Shown: positions 48,438-57,821, counted from the first letter of the stretch. The stretch: 64,000 bases of DNA from Couchioplanes azureus (GCF_014648355.1 NZ_BMQY01000001.1:1258255-1322254), one strand, 5' to 3'. The notes: generated by a model from the letters alone, not told the origin. Program-made: numbers and translations.

Positions 48438-49628
48438 ATGACCGTCCAGACCACCCGGCGTCCTTCGTCGCCGGAACGGGATGGCGGCCGTAGCATCCAG
48501 CGCACCGCTCCGCGACCGATCGCCCCGGCCCTGCCGGCCAGGAGGCGCAGGGACCCGCTCTGGGCCAAGATGACGATCGTCTTCGGCGCGGTGCTGATGA
48601 TGGCCGCCGGCGCCGGCCTCGCGGGCACCAACTGGCTGGTCCGGAGCGCCACCAGCAACGTCACCGAGGGCAACCTGCTCGGCGGGAACCAGAAGTCGAG
48701 GGGCGACGGCGGCGGCGACCTGCGGGGCCCGGTCGACATCCTGCTCATGGGCGTCGACGCCCGCAAGCGGTGGGCCGTGGACGACCTGCGCTCCGACACC
48801 ATCATCGCCCTGCACATCCCGGCCAGCCACGACCAGGCCTACCTCGTGTCGATCCCCCGGGACACCGCGATGAAGGTGCCGCCGTTCCCCATGTCGAACT
48901 ACCCGGGCGGCACCGCGAAGGCCACGGAGGTGTTCTTCCACGGCGCCCAGAACGGCGGCGGCTGGACCGGCGGCGCGCAGCTCATGGCGCAGACCATCAA
49001 GGCCAACACCGGGATGACCTTCGACGGCGCGGCGATCATCGACTTCAACGGCTTCAAGAGCGTCATCGACGCGCTGGGCGGCGTGCGCATGTGTGTCGAC
49101 CAGCGGGTGAAGTCGCGCCACATGATGCTGGTCGACGGCAAGCCGATGTACCTCGCCGACGCGCGCAAGGCCGGCGGCACGAAGAAGGAGGTCTGGCACG
49201 AGAAGGGCTGCCGCGACATGGAGGGCTGGGAGGCCCTGGACTTCGCCCGCCAGCGGTACGGCCTCAAGAACGGCGACTACGACCGCCAGCGCCACCAGCA
49301 GCAGCTGATCAAGGCGATGGCCAAGAAGGCGGCCAGCAGCGGCATCCTGACCAACCCGGTCAAGGTCAACAACCTGATCAAGGCGGCCGGCAAGGCGTTC
49401 GTCCTGGACACCGGCAATATTCCGGTCGCCGAGTTCATCTTCGGCCTCAAGGGCGTGGCGGCGAACGACATGGTGCTGCTGCGCACCAACAACGGCACCT
49501 TCGCCGGCGACGGCAACGGCCGCGAGACCATCACGCCCAAGAGCATGGAGATGTACGAGGCGGTCCGCCGGGACAGGCTCGCCGAGTTCATCCTCGCCAA
49601 CCCGGACGTCGTGGCCAACGAGAAGTAG
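48438..49628 (+). CDS. LytR-CpsA-Psr (LCP) family protein 2
   Basis: 396 aa. ATG after GGAG. Basic N terminus, membrane helix (TIVFGAVLMMAAGAGLAGT), LCP domain with DILLMGVDARKRW, RSDTIIALHIPASH, VSIPRDTAMKVP, FNGFKSVIDALGGV and LDFARQRYGLKNGDYDRQ. The long MSNYPGG..KATEVFFHGAQ segment replaces the usual KIN motif, so this paralog may have a different glycan acceptor or donor from its neighbour. Confidence 0.94.
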   Translation: MTVQTTRRPSSPERDGGRSIQRTAPRPIAPALPARRRRDPLWAKMTIVFGAVLMMAAGAGLAGTNWLVRSATSNVTEGNLLGGNQKSRGDGGGDLRGPVDILLMGVDARKRWAVDDLRSDTIIALHIPASHDQAYLVSIPRDTAMKVPPFPMSNYPGGTAKATEVFFHGAQNGGGWTGGAQLMAQTIKANTGMTFDGAAIIDFNGFKSVIDALGGVRMCVDQRVKSRHMMLVDGKPMYLADARKAGGTKKEVWHEKGCRDMEGWEALDFARQRYGLKNGDYDRQRHQQQLIKAMAKKAASSGILTNPVKVNNLIKAAGKAFVLDTGNIPVAEFIFGLKGVAANDMVLLRTNNGTFAGDGNGRETITPKSMEMYEAVRRDRLAEFILANPDVVANEK

Positions 49629-49644
49629 TTCTACCCTGGGGATC

Positions 49645-49980
49645 GTGTTCGGACCACAGGTACCCAGCGTGACGCCGTCCCAGGTCGAGCCGGCGGCCTT
49701 CCTGCTCGACGTGCGCGAGCCCGACGAATGGCAGGCCGGCCACGCGCCGGACGCCCACCACATGCCGATGATGGAGGTCCCGGCGCGGGTCGCCGAGATC
49801 CCGAACGACGCCCAGGTCGTGGTGGTCTGCCGCTCCGGCGGGCGTTCCGGCCAGGTCGTCTCCTACCTCATGGGCAACGGGTGGGACAACGTCCGCAACC
49901 TCGACGGCGGCATGCAGGCCTGGGCCGCGGCCGGGCGCGAGGTCGTCAGCGAGAACGGTCAGCCGGCCCGCGTGCTGTGA
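49645..49980 (+). CDS. Rhodanese-like sulfurtransferase
   Basis: 111 aa single-domain rhodanese. FLLDVREPDEWQAGHAPDA is the entry motif; the active-site loop VCRSGGRS holds the persulfide-carrying Cys. Moves sulfane sulfur to thiophilic acceptors. GTG start with TACCCT ending 7 nt upstream, so probably leaderless. The stop overlaps the GDPD start. Confidence 0.93.
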   Translation: MFGPQVPSVTPSQVEPAAFLLDVREPDEWQAGHAPDAHHMPMMEVPARVAEIPNDAQVVVVCRSGGRSGQVVSYLMGNGWDNVRNLDGGMQAWAAAGREVVSENGQPARVL

Positions 49981-50777
49981 GACCCGGGCGGCCGTTGGTC
50001 TTCGCGCATCGGGGCGGCGCCGACGCGCTCCCCGAGCACACGCTCGCCGCGTACCTGCGGGCACTCGACGAGGGTGCCGACGGCGTGGAATGCGACGTCC
50101 GGCTGACCCGCGACGGGCATCTGGTCTGCGTCCACGACCGCCGGCTGAACCGGACCAGCAACGGCACCGGGCGCGTGAGCGCCAAGACGCTCGCCGAGCT
50201 GGACGCCCTCGACTTCGGCTCCTGGCACGCGTCGGCGGCGACGCTGGAGGAGCCGCTGGAGGACCACACCCGGCTGCTCACCCTCGACGGGTTGCTGGAG
50301 GCGCTGCGCGCCTGCGGACGCCAGGTCCGGCTGCTGATCGAAACCAAACACCCCTCACGGTACGGCGCCGAGGTCGAGCGCCGGCTGGTGCGGGCGCTGC
50401 ACCGGCACGGGCTCGCCAAGCCGGCGCCGGAGCTGCCGGTACAGGTGACCGTCATGTCCTTCGCGGCACTGGCTCTGCGCCGGATCCGCAACCTCGCGCC
50501 CGGCATCCCGACCGTCTATCTGCTGGAGATCCTTCCTCCGGGTGTGGGCCGGGGCCGGCTGCCCTTCGGCGCCCGCATCGCCGGACCCGGCATCGGCCTG
50601 GTCCGCGCCCGGCCGCACCTGATACCCGCGCTGCGCGCCGCGGGTCTGCAGACCTACGTGTGGACCGTCAACGACGGTCATGATCTGGAAACCGTACTGG
50701 CGCAGGGAGCGGACGGGATCATTACCGACCGGCCACGCTTCGTGATCGACCGGCTCGCCGACGCACCGGATGTGTGA
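49977..50777 (+). CDS. Glycerophosphodiester phosphodiesterase family protein
   Basis: 266 aa TIM-barrel. VFAHRGGADALPEHTLAAY (catalytic His and Arg, metal Glu), GVECDVRLTRDGHLVCVHD (metal Glu/Asp and second His), ETKHPSR, and WTVND plus GADGIITDRP near the end. Hydrolyses glycerophosphodiesters to sn-glycerol-3-phosphate and alcohol. No signal peptide, so cytoplasmic. GTGA overlap couples it to the rhodanese gene. Confidence 0.92.
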   Translation: MRPGRPLVFAHRGGADALPEHTLAAYLRALDEGADGVECDVRLTRDGHLVCVHDRRLNRTSNGTGRVSAKTLAELDALDFGSWHASAATLEEPLEDHTRLLTLDGLLEALRACGRQVRLLIETKHPSRYGAEVERRLVRALHRHGLAKPAPELPVQVTVMSFAALALRRIRNLAPGIPTVYLLEILPPGVGRGRLPFGARIAGPGIGLVRARPHLIPALRAAGLQTYVWTVNDGHDLETVLAQGADGIITDRPRFVIDRLADAPDV

Positions 50778-50861
50778 CGCCAGCCACTGTGGCCCGATAA
50801 TCGCCCGGATCCACGCCTATCGGTATGCCCAAACGGCGATAAGCGAGGCACACTCGCAGAC

Positions 50862-52283
50862 ATGCCGGATAGACCCGACTACGCCGCGCTGACGCGGGGG
50901 CAGATCGCGCTCCTCGAGCGGATCGGCACGGGCGACACCGGCCTCGCCATGCTCGGGCGCCTCGTCCGGCTCGCCCAGGACGTCCTCGGCGCGCTCGGCG
51001 CCGGCTTCGCCGAGTACGGCCCCGGCCACGGCCGGGTCATCGCCTGCGCCGGCCGCTGCGCCGGGGCGCTCGGCCGCCGGGTCACCGTGCCGGAGGCCGA
51101 CCGCACGCAGTTCCTCCCGCTCGACGCGCTCGACGATGCGATCGCCGGCCGGGGCGACGGCACGGACGTACGGTACGTGCTCGGCACCCCCTGCGCGGTG
51201 GGTGACGCGGTCGTCGGCGCCCTCTACGTCTCCTACGGCGAAGGCGGCGAACCGGACCCGGAGCACCACGCCGTGCTCGAGCTCCTCGCCGCGACCGCCG
51301 GCCACCTCTACGGCCGGCAGGCCGGCTTTCCCGTGCACGGCGACGGCCCGGTAGTGGCCGCTCTTGCCGACGGCCTGGCGGTCGTCGACCGCGACCGCGT
51401 GGTCCAGCTCTGGAACCCGGCCGCCGAGCGGCTCACCGGACGCACGGCCGCCGAGGCGCTGCACCACGAGCTGCCGTTCCCGGTGCCCCCGCCGGGCCAG
51501 GTCCTCATCCATCATTTGCCCTCGGGGCGCCGGCTCACGGTCACCGCGGGCGACCTCCCGCGCACCCCGGCCATGCGCGTCGTGACCTTCCGTGACTCCA
51601 CCGACCAGGACCGCCGGCACGAGGACCGCGACCTCTTCGTCGCGGTCACCAGCCACGAGCTGCGTACCCCGGTCACCGTGATCAAGGGGTACGCCGACAC
51701 GCTGACGAACCACTGGGACACCCTGGGCGACCAGGGCCGCCAGGACGCCGTCCGCGCGATCGGCGCCCGGGCCGGCGAGCTGGCCCGGCTGGTGGATCGG
51801 CTGCTCTCGGCCACCAGCGACGACGGCGAGGTCGGCGGCGCGCCGCCCGGCCCCTTCGACCTGGCGGAAGCGCTGCGCGCCGCGGCCGCCGCCCTCCCCG
51901 CCCGCCTGCGCCGGCGGCTGGTCCTGGAGAACCTGCCGGGCGACCTGCCCAAGGCGTTCGGCGACCGGGAGTCGCTCGCCACGATCCTCACCGAGCTCGC
52001 CACGAACGCCGACAAGTATTCGCCGGCCGAGACCGAGGTGACGGTGACCGCGGCGGGCGACGAGAGCACGGTGACGTTCCGGGTCGCGGACCGGGGCATC
52101 GGCATCCGGCCCGAGCACGTCGAGCGCGCGTTCGAGCGCTACTGGCAGGGCACCGCCGGTGCGGGTGCGGGCCTGGGGCTCTACCTCGTCCGCCGGATCG
52201 TGGAGCGGCAGCACGGCTGGGTGTCGCTGCGCCCGCGCCCCGGCGGCGGCACCGTCGCGGAGGTCCGCTTCCCGCGCGCCTGA
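50862..52283 (+). CDS. GAF-PAS sensor histidine kinase (cytoplasmic)
   Basis: 473 aa without membrane helices. GAF-like domain (about 15-155), PAS-like domain (165-245: ADGLAVVDRDRVVQLWNPAAERLTG), then transmitter with His265 in VTSHELRTP, N box LTELATNADKYSP, DRGIGI, and GAGLGLYLV. No response regulator is adjacent. The upstream gap has three CGATA-type half sites (50795-50843). Confidence 0.92.
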   Translation: MPDRPDYAALTRGQIALLERIGTGDTGLAMLGRLVRLAQDVLGALGAGFAEYGPGHGRVIACAGRCAGALGRRVTVPEADRTQFLPLDALDDAIAGRGDGTDVRYVLGTPCAVGDAVVGALYVSYGEGGEPDPEHHAVLELLAATAGHLYGRQAGFPVHGDGPVVAALADGLAVVDRDRVVQLWNPAAERLTGRTAAEALHHELPFPVPPPGQVLIHHLPSGRRLTVTAGDLPRTPAMRVVTFRDSTDQDRRHEDRDLFVAVTSHELRTPVTVIKGYADTLTNHWDTLGDQGRQDAVRAIGARAGELARLVDRLLSATSDDGEVGGAPPGPFDLAEALRAAAAALPARLRRRLVLENLPGDLPKAFGDRESLATILTELATNADKYSPAETEVTVTAAGDESTVTFRVADRGIGIRPEHVERAFERYWQGTAGAGAGLGLYLVRRIVERQHGWVSLRPRPGGGTVAEVRFPRA

Positions 52284-52388
52284 GCCGCCGCCGCCCCGCG
52301 CGCTCGGGACATCGACTTCCCATGATCGATCGAAACACGGCGGGCCGCGTACGCCGGATCAGCCGGGCACCGCCTAGGCTGGGTCGCC

Positions 52389-53276
52389 GTGAGCAAGCGT
52401 CGAAAGAACCCCCGAGCCGCCGCCGACGCGGCGCCCAAGCGCCAGAAGGTGCGTGACATCTTCGTCGCCCGGCCGTTCGAGGGCCTGGCCGACGAGACCG
52501 AATGGATCGCCCTGCGCGAGCTGGTACCGGCCGCCTCCGCGCCGCTGACCCTCAAGCCCGAGATCATCGAGGAGTACGGCGACCGCCCGGTCACCCTCTC
52601 CACGGTCCTGCCGATGGCCTGGCCCGCGATGACCCGCCAGGACGGCCGCGTCTTCGTCGGCCTCCAGCGCCACATCCAGTCCGGGGACGTCTCCCGGGAC
52701 ATCGCCGAGGCGGTGCTGTGCGCGCTGCGCACCCCGCCGGGCGCGACCGTCGCGGTGCCGGCCCTGCCCGGCGAGGGCCCCCGACTGCAGGACATCCTCG
52801 TGGACGGGCCGCTCGACATCGAGATGCACGAGGGCTTCGAATACTGGCTCGACGCCGAGCAGGCCGAGGACGCCACCGTGAAGGCCTCCCTCGAACGCGC
52901 GAACGCGTCCATCTACCCCACCGTGCGGCTGACGGCGGCACACGCGGCGTACTGGTGCCGGGTGCCGGACAAGGCACACGTCCGCTGGGTCCTGCCGGAG
53001 GCGGAGGACGCGGCCCTGGACGCGCTCGCCCGGCTCTCCGCCGCGGGTGACCTGCTGCTGGGCAAGGACACCAAGTTCGCCGGCATGTTCCGGGCGCACG
53101 GCCTGCTGGTCCCGGTCTGGGACGTGCCGGGGGAGCCGGAGGGCGCCGACTGGGAGGCTCCGCTCGCCGACTTCGCCAAGCGCTACACGGACACCCTGGC
53201 CGAAACCGGCCCGCTGGACAGCGCGGCCCGCCGCGCCAAGCAGGGCCTCGTCGGCCGCCAGCTGACGTTGCGCTGA
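52389..53276 (+). CDS. DUF5926 family protein
   Basis: 295 aa, actinobacteria-specific. Basic N terminus SKRRKNPRAAADAAPKRQKV, then VARPFEGLADETEWIALREL and GEGPRLQDILVDGPLDIEMHEG motifs typical of DUF5926. Often annotated through a distant SecA-like N terminus; function unknown. GTG start; TAGGCT ends 8 nt upstream. Convergent with arcA. Confidence 0.85.
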   Translation: MSKRRKNPRAAADAAPKRQKVRDIFVARPFEGLADETEWIALRELVPAASAPLTLKPEIIEEYGDRPVTLSTVLPMAWPAMTRQDGRVFVGLQRHIQSGDVSRDIAEAVLCALRTPPGATVAVPALPGEGPRLQDILVDGPLDIEMHEGFEYWLDAEQAEDATVKASLERANASIYPTVRLTAAHAAYWCRVPDKAHVRWVLPEAEDAALDALARLSAAGDLLLGKDTKFAGMFRAHGLLVPVWDVPGEPEGADWEAPLADFAKRYTDTLAETGPLDSAARRAKQGLVGRQLTLR

Positions 53277-53280
53277 TTTT

Positions 53281-53314
53281 CGGCAGGTGCGTCTCCCTGG
53301 GGACGCACCTGCCG
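53281..53314. terminator. Bidirectional hairpin terminator
   Basis: CGGCAGGTGCGTC (53281-53293) and GACGCACCTGCCG (53302-53314), a perfect 13-bp stem with an 8-nt loop that can pair further (CCC/GGG). It fills the 45-bp gap between convergent DUF5926 and arcA. Confidence 0.82.
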
Positions 53315-53321
53315 TCGGTTC

Positions 53322-54524
53322 CTACAGCGGGGACCGCTCTACCGGGCAGGACATGCAACGGGGGCCGCCGCGGCCGGAGCCCAGTTCCGAGCCGCTGATC
53401 GCGACGACCTCGATGCCGGCCCGCTCCAGCTGGGCGTTCGTCTCGACGTTGCGCTCGTACGCGACGCAGAGCCGGGGCGCGAGCGCCAGGGTGTTGTTGC
53501 CGTCGTCCCACTGCTCGCGCTCGGCGGTCACCGGGTCCAGGCCGGTGTCGATGATGCGCAACCGGTCGATGCCCATCGCCTCCGCCGCCGCCTCCAGGAA
53601 CGGACGGGCCGGGCCCACCACGGGCTCACCGTCCGAGCCCGGCGTCACCGGGTACGCCTGCAGCGTGTCGGCGATGTTCGGGTACATCACGACGGCATCC
53701 ACGTCGACCATCGTGCAGACCGTGTCGAGGTGCATCGTGGCCCGTTCCTGCGCGATCGGGACCGCCAGGATGGTGTGGGCCAGCCCGGCCGCGAACACCC
53801 GGCGGGCGAGCCGCTCGGCGCCGGCCGGGGTCGTCCGTTCGCCCACGCCGATCGCCAGCACGTTCGGGGCGAGCAGGAGCACGTCGCCGCCCTCGACGTG
53901 TTCCAGGCCGGGGGTGTAGAGCAGCTCCGTGCCGGCGAACCGGGGATGGTGGGTGTAGATGGCCCGGGTCAGCGTGGTCTCCCGGCCGCGCGCGGGCATG
54001 GCGAGGCTGGTGACGGCCACGCGGTCGCGTACCCACACCGACGAGTCGCGGGTGAACAGCAGGTTCGGCAGCGGGTCGATGACGAAGTCGTGCCGGTCCA
54101 TGAGCTCGTAGACCAGGCCGCCGGTCCGGCCGGGGCCGGGCTTGACCTCCTCGTGCGCCAGCCCGGCCATGAGGACGTGGGCCAGCTCCACGGGGCCGAG
54201 GTCGGCCAGGTGCGCCGCGACGCGTTCCCGGAGGGCGTCGCCGAGCCGGTGGCTCTCCAGCACGCCCCGGGTCAGCTCGTCGCGCGCCTCGGCGACCGCG
54301 AGGGTCTCCTCCAGCAGCTTGCCGAGATAGAGCACCTCGACGCCGCGGTCCCGCAGGGCCTGCGCGAACTTGTCATGTTCCTCCTGCGCCCGCCCGACCC
54401 AGGGGATCCCGTCGAAGAGCAGGGAGTCGTTGTTGCGGGGAGTCAGCCGGGCGAGCTCCGCGCCGGGGCGGTGCAGCATGACGGTGGCGAGCCGGGCGAC
54501 TTCACTGTCGACGTAAGGAGGCAC
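53322..54524 (-). CDS. arcA: Arginine deiminase
   Basis: 400 aa guanidino-modifying enzyme, L-arginine to citrulline and ammonia. Complete catalytic set: [13 protein letters not shown] (substrate Asp), [14 protein letters not shown] (Glu), [11 protein letters not shown] (His) and the nucleophile Cys390 in [10 protein letters not shown]. No arcB, arcC or arcD neighbours, so it does not form the usual energy-yielding operon; it may remove arginine or serve nitrogen supply. GTG start with TAGGCT 6 nt upstream. Confidence 0.96.
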   Translation of the reverse strand: MPPYVDSEVARLATVMLHRPGAELARLTPRNNDSLLFDGIPWVGRAQEEHDKFAQALRDRGVEVLYLGKLLEETLAVAEARDELTRGVLESHRLGDALRERVAAHLADLGPVELAHVLMAGLAHEEVKPGPGRTGGLVYELMDRHDFVIDPLPNLLFTRDSSVWVRDRVAVTSLAMPARGRETTLTRAIYTHHPRFAGTELLYTPGLEHVEGGDVLLLAPNVLAIGVGERTTPAGAERLARRVFAAGLAHTILAVPIAQERATMHLDTVCTMVDVDAVVMYPNIADTLQAYPVTPGSDGEPVVGPARPFLEAAAEAMGIDRLRIIDTGLDPVTAEREQWDDGNNTLALAPRLCVAYERNVETNAQLERAGIEVVAISGSELGSGRGGPRCMSCPVERSPL

Positions 54525-54826
54525 GGGTCGAGCCTATGACCTTCGAGGAGCAGGCGCGGGGCGAGACCCTTTTGTCCTTACCGTCCGCATCCATGCTGTG
54601 ACATTGCGCCAAGATCCGAGACATGGATGCGCCGCTGCTAAGGCCACGCTAACTTGATTGAGGACGTTTCGGATCCCAGGGGAGTCCTAGGTCGCGTGAT
54701 GCACCATACGGAAAAAGAGCTTGTGCGTGAATGCGGCATTCATCCCCACTCATTCCGCTTTCTTTCCGGTGCGATGGCTTGCTTGAGTACCGGGTCAGAC
54801 ACTTACCGTAGTGGAAAGAGAGCCCG
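54525..54826. other. 302-bp divergent intergenic region, relatively AT-rich
   Basis: Holds the promoters of arcA and of the NERD-like gene. For the latter, TTGAGT (54783-54788) and TACCGT (54804-54809) are only 15 bp apart, followed by a GGAAAGAG ribosome site (54812-54819). The region is visibly richer in A/T than its surroundings. A frame of 66 codons (54654-54854) overlaps the next gene's start and shows no coding character. Confidence 0.45.
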
Positions 54827-55588
54827 ATGGACCTTTTGCCGGAGGTCGCAGTGACTGTCTTCCCCGCACGCCCCGCCCTGCCCGTGCCCCATCGCCCCCA
54901 TCCCCCCGCCCTCGACCCTCGCCACACCATCCCGCCCGCCGCTCTCGAACCGGTCCGCCCCAGCCCCGTCGAATGGGCCCGCCGCCGACGTGCCGAACGG
55001 GAGGCCCGCCGCCTCGAGGCCGCCGGCGCCCGCGCGCTGACCCGCCTCGACCGCCTCGGGCCCGCCTGGCACATCGTCGACTGGCCGCGTACCGACTCGC
55101 CGGGCTACGAGCACGACCCCAGCGACGACCGCGCCGGCTTCCTCGCCATCGGCCCCGGTGGCGTCTACGCCGTGACGGTCGCCGACCACGGCCGCGCCCG
55201 CGTCCTCATCGCCGGCGACGTGGTGCAGATCAACGGCAAGCGTCCCGCGTACGTCGCGGAGGCGCGCCGGGACGCGCGCCGGGCCGGACGCGCCATGAGC
55301 TCCGCCGTCGGCCTGACCGTGCCGGTGACACCCGTGCTGGCCTTCGTCGGCTCCGGCGTGATCAGCGTCCACGGCCTGCCCAAGGACTGCCTGGTCGCCA
55401 CGCACAAGGAGCTCGACCGCCTGCTCATCGCCGGCGGCGCCCGCATCTCGCCCGCCACCGCGGGCAAACTCTCCGCCGTGGCGCAACACCCGGGCACCTG
55501 GGCCAACGCTCCGTACGGTCCGGCGGGGGACTATCGCTGGTACACAGGCGACCAAACGGCCGCTGACAAGCGGTCAGCCCACCGGTAA
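54827..55588 (+). CDS. NERD-like (nuclease-related) domain protein
   Basis: 253 aa. After a Pro/Arg-rich N terminus of about 75 residues comes a region with the NERD layout: RAGFLAIGPGGVYAVTV (compare 'DhllvgpgGvfvietK'), VVQINGKRPAYVAEARRDAR, then VPVTPVLAFVGSGVI. The acidic-x-Lys ending of the catalytic strand is replaced by VTV, so nuclease activity may be lost. Probably cytoplasmic. Function uncertain. Confidence 0.65.
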   Translation: MDLLPEVAVTVFPARPALPVPHRPHPPALDPRHTIPPAALEPVRPSPVEWARRRRAEREARRLEAAGARALTRLDRLGPAWHIVDWPRTDSPGYEHDPSDDRAGFLAIGPGGVYAVTVADHGRARVLIAGDVVQINGKRPAYVAEARRDARRAGRAMSSAVGLTVPVTPVLAFVGSGVISVHGLPKDCLVATHKELDRLLIAGGARISPATAGKLSAVAQHPGTWANAPYGPAGDYRWYTGDQTAADKRSAHR

Positions 55589-55735
55589 CGTTCCTCCCAG
55601 TGCAGCGCTCGCGGTCGCGGGTCGACGTGAGCGACGCCGGCCGGACGCGCGAGGTGTGAGACCGCGGGTCTCCGGGCCTCGCCGATCCGGCCGGAGTCAG
55701 GTCCGCCGGACGGCACGGATATCAGGGAGGTGCGG

Positions 55736-56206
55736 GTGGCGCACGTCGAGCTCTCACTGTCGGGAGCGTTCGTGCCCCAGGCGCGTACGCCGGACGAATC
55801 GGAGTTCGTCTCGAACATCGACCGGTGGGCGGCAACGGTCTGGCAGGCCGTCGAGCCATGCCTGGTGATCGACGTCAGCGCCACCGTCGTCGCCGTCTCC
55901 CCCTCCGCGAGTGACCTGCTCGGCCTCGGCAAGGGCGCGGACGTGGTCGGCCGCCCCCTCCTCGGCGGCGAGGGCGCCCTCCGCCTGATCGACTTCACCG
56001 CCGGCGGCGGCGACCTGACCGAACCGGAGATCGAGAAGATCCCGCCCCTGCTGGCGCTGACCTCGGAGCAGCTCACCCGGGGACTGATGCGCATCCAGCC
56101 CCCGGCCCGGGACCGGCACGTCACGGTCGACGCCATCGCCACGCCGATCGTGGAGAACGGCCGGGTCGTGGCCTCCCTGACCTTCTTCTCCGCGATCCGC
56201 TACTGA
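55736..56206 (+). CDS. Small PAS-like domain protein
   Basis: 156 aa. GTG at 55736 is 5 nt after GGGAGG. The centre (VEPCLVIDVSATVVAVSPSASDLLGLGKGADVVG, read in parts) has the start of a PAS fold, 'c.vid....v..vs.sa..lLG', ending with IVENGRVVASLTFFSAIRY as the last strands. No output domain, so a stand-alone sensor or partner protein. Binding partner unknown. Confidence 0.6.
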   Translation: MAHVELSLSGAFVPQARTPDESEFVSNIDRWAATVWQAVEPCLVIDVSATVVAVSPSASDLLGLGKGADVVGRPLLGGEGALRLIDFTAGGGDLTEPEIEKIPPLLALTSEQLTRGLMRIQPPARDRHVTVDAIATPIVENGRVVASLTFFSAIRY

Positions 56207-56395
56207 CCTGGCGGCCGTCCGCCTCTCCACCATGACGCGGCCCGGTTCGTCCGCCGTCGTGCGGTCTTCCTGATCCGATTCGTCACCAAGATCGTCACCT
56301 GGGCACGTCCGGGTCACACGCCCGGTCGTTCGTGTGGCATTGAACGCACCGGTAACCCATTGGGATGACCGGGCCCTTGACCGTAGTGTGCCCTT

Positions 56396-56785
56396 ATGCT
56401 CGATCTCGACCTGCTCCCGGAGGAGTACGCGGTGTGCCGGCTGCCCGCCGGAACCGCCCTGCCCACCTCCCTGAGCAGCGGTCCGGACGACAAGGGCGTC
56501 ATCTCGGTGACCTGGGCCCCCGACGAGATCTCCGTCATCTGCCCCACCACCCGGGTCCCCGAGGGCGCGACCATCGAGGCCGCCTGGCGATGCCTGCGCG
56601 TGGTCGGGCCCCTGGACCTCGCCCTGACCGGCGTCCTGGCGTCCCTGGTCGGGCCGCTCGCGGACGCCCGGGTGAACATCGTCGCGTTCTCGACCTTCGA
56701 CACCGACTATCTGCTGGTGCCCCTGGTACGCCTCAGCGAGGCCGTCGACACCCTCACGGCCGCGGGTCACCGAGTGGCGGTCTGA
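56396..56785 (+). CDS. ACT domain protein (CASTOR-like)
   Basis: 129 aa. Two ACT-like halves: EEYAVCRLPAGTALP...ISVTWAPDEISVICP and LALTGVLASLVGPLADARVNIVAFSTFDTDYLLVP (read in parts). Matches the small ACT_7/CASTOR-type proteins that bind amino acids. TAGTGT ends 6 nt before the ATG. Lies about 1.1 kb before pheA, which also has an ACT domain, but is not in an operon with it. Confidence 0.78.
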   Translation: MLDLDLLPEEYAVCRLPAGTALPTSLSSGPDDKGVISVTWAPDEISVICPTTRVPEGATIEAAWRCLRVVGPLDLALTGVLASLVGPLADARVNIVAFSTFDTDYLLVPLVRLSEAVDTLTAAGHRVAV

Positions 56786-57143
56786 CCAAGACCGCACCGC
56801 CCGCCGCCGACGCGGCACCGCACAGACACATGGACAGCGAACGGCAGCCCTAGCGGGCGGCGCGCGCCCTGTCGCCGCGGGCGGCGGGCGGCTTGCGCCC
56901 TGTCGCCGCGGGCGGCGGGCGGCTTGCGCCCTGTCGCCGCAGGCGGCGGGCGGCTTTCGCGCCCTGTCGCCGCAGGCGGCGGGCGGCGCGACCGGCCCGG
57001 CGGCGAGCTCGCCGCCGGCAACTGGTGATGTCGACCCGGAACCGCAGTCCACCACGGCGGCGCGGGAGTGCCCGCGCTGAACGGATGGGCGGGGCTGGGC
57101 GGCTAGATCCCTTTTGTGCCGGTGGACGACCTACCATGGGCGG
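56786..57143. other. 358-bp intergenic region with repeat array
   Basis: Contains the four-copy array at 56866-56993 and, at its right end, TACCAT (57132-57137), 6 nt before the lipoprotein GTG. Long opposite-strand frames here encode only repeated Pro/Ala/Arg peptides and look like by-products of the repeat. Confidence 0.6.
56866..56993. repeat. Four-copy 31-33 bp GC-rich tandem repeat
   Basis: Copies begin with GCCCTGTCGCCGC at 56866, 56897, 56928 and 56961; each continues with GGCGGCGGGCGGC and a short variable spacer. Period 31, 31, 33. Each unit can form a GCCGC/GCGGC hairpin. Confidence 0.85.
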
Positions 57144-57821
57144 GTGCGGGACGATGGTCGCCGCCGGGCCCGGTCCCGGACGCTGCCGATGCCGGTCATG
57201 GGCGCGTCGGTGCTGCTGGGCGGGGTGGCACTGCTGGGCGGGTGCGGTGAGCCGCCCGCGCCCGCGGTGACCGCGCCCCCGGTGGTGGCGGGGAGCGCCG
57301 GGGCCGGCCCGTCGAGTTCCGCACTTCCGTCGCTCGGGCTGCCGACGATGCCGACCGTGCCACCTGCCGGCGGGCTGCCGCCCGGGGCCGGAGTGCCGCC
57401 CGCGGGCCTGCCCACCGGAGGCCTGCCGCCCGGCGGGCCGCCCACGGGCCTGCCGCCGCTGCCGAACACGCCTCCCGTCCCCGGGACGACGACCACTCCG
57501 GCGACCCCGATCGCGTCGCCCGCCCCCAGGTGCACTGCCGGACCGAGCCCGGCTCAGATCGTCGCCGTGGTGCGGGGAACCGCCGGGATTCCCGATCGCC
57601 CGCTCACCGTGACCGCTGGGCCTTTTTGCTCGGGTACGTGGCAATATTCCACCATCGAGATCGTGCCCCGCACCGGCGAGAAGAAGCCCGAACCCCTCTT
57701 CGTCGTGACCACCGGGAAGCCCGCCGCGCTGGAGCTGGTGGAGGCCGGCACCGACGTGTGCACCAAGCGGGTACGCGCCGACGCTCCCCCCGGCATCCGC
57801 GTCCTCGCCTGCGGGGTCTGA
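57144..57821 (+). CDS. Putative lipoprotein with Pro/Gly-rich linker
   Basis: 225 aa. Basic start (RDDGRRRARSR), hydrophobic VMGASVLLGGVALLGGC with lipobox LLGGC, then a Pro/Gly/Thr-rich linker of about 90 residues and a C-terminal domain with three or four cysteines (PRCTAGPSPAQIVAVV, GPFCSGTWQYS, DVCTKRV, LACGV). Likely a membrane-anchored extracytoplasmic protein; no family recognised. GTG at 57144, leaderless promoter TACCAT. Confidence 0.7.
   Translation: MRDDGRRRARSRTLPMPVMGASVLLGGVALLGGCGEPPAPAVTAPPVVAGSAGAGPSSSALPSLGLPTMPTVPPAGGLPPGAGVPPAGLPTGGLPPGGPPTGLPPLPNTPPVPGTTTTPATPIASPAPRCTAGPSPAQIVAVVRGTAGIPDRPLTVTAGPFCSGTWQYSTIEIVPRTGEKKPEPLFVVTTGKPAALELVEAGTDVCTKRVRADAPPGIRVLACGV

Noticed and set aside
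23005..49763. Many long antisense frames (300-960 codons)
   Set aside because: They lie opposite well-supported genes, are rich in Arg, His, Gly and Pro, and carry no domain motifs; a known artefact at this GC content.
53322..54524. Arginine deiminase operon
   Set aside because: arcA stands alone; no carbamoyltransferase, carbamate kinase or antiporter gene is next to it.
54654..54854. 66-codon rightward frame in the arcA upstream gap
   Set aside because: Overlaps the next gene's start in another frame, no ribosome site, and no high-GC third-position bias.
56866..56993. CRISPR array
   Set aside because: Four head-to-tail GC-rich units without unique spacers and no cas genes nearby; a minisatellite.
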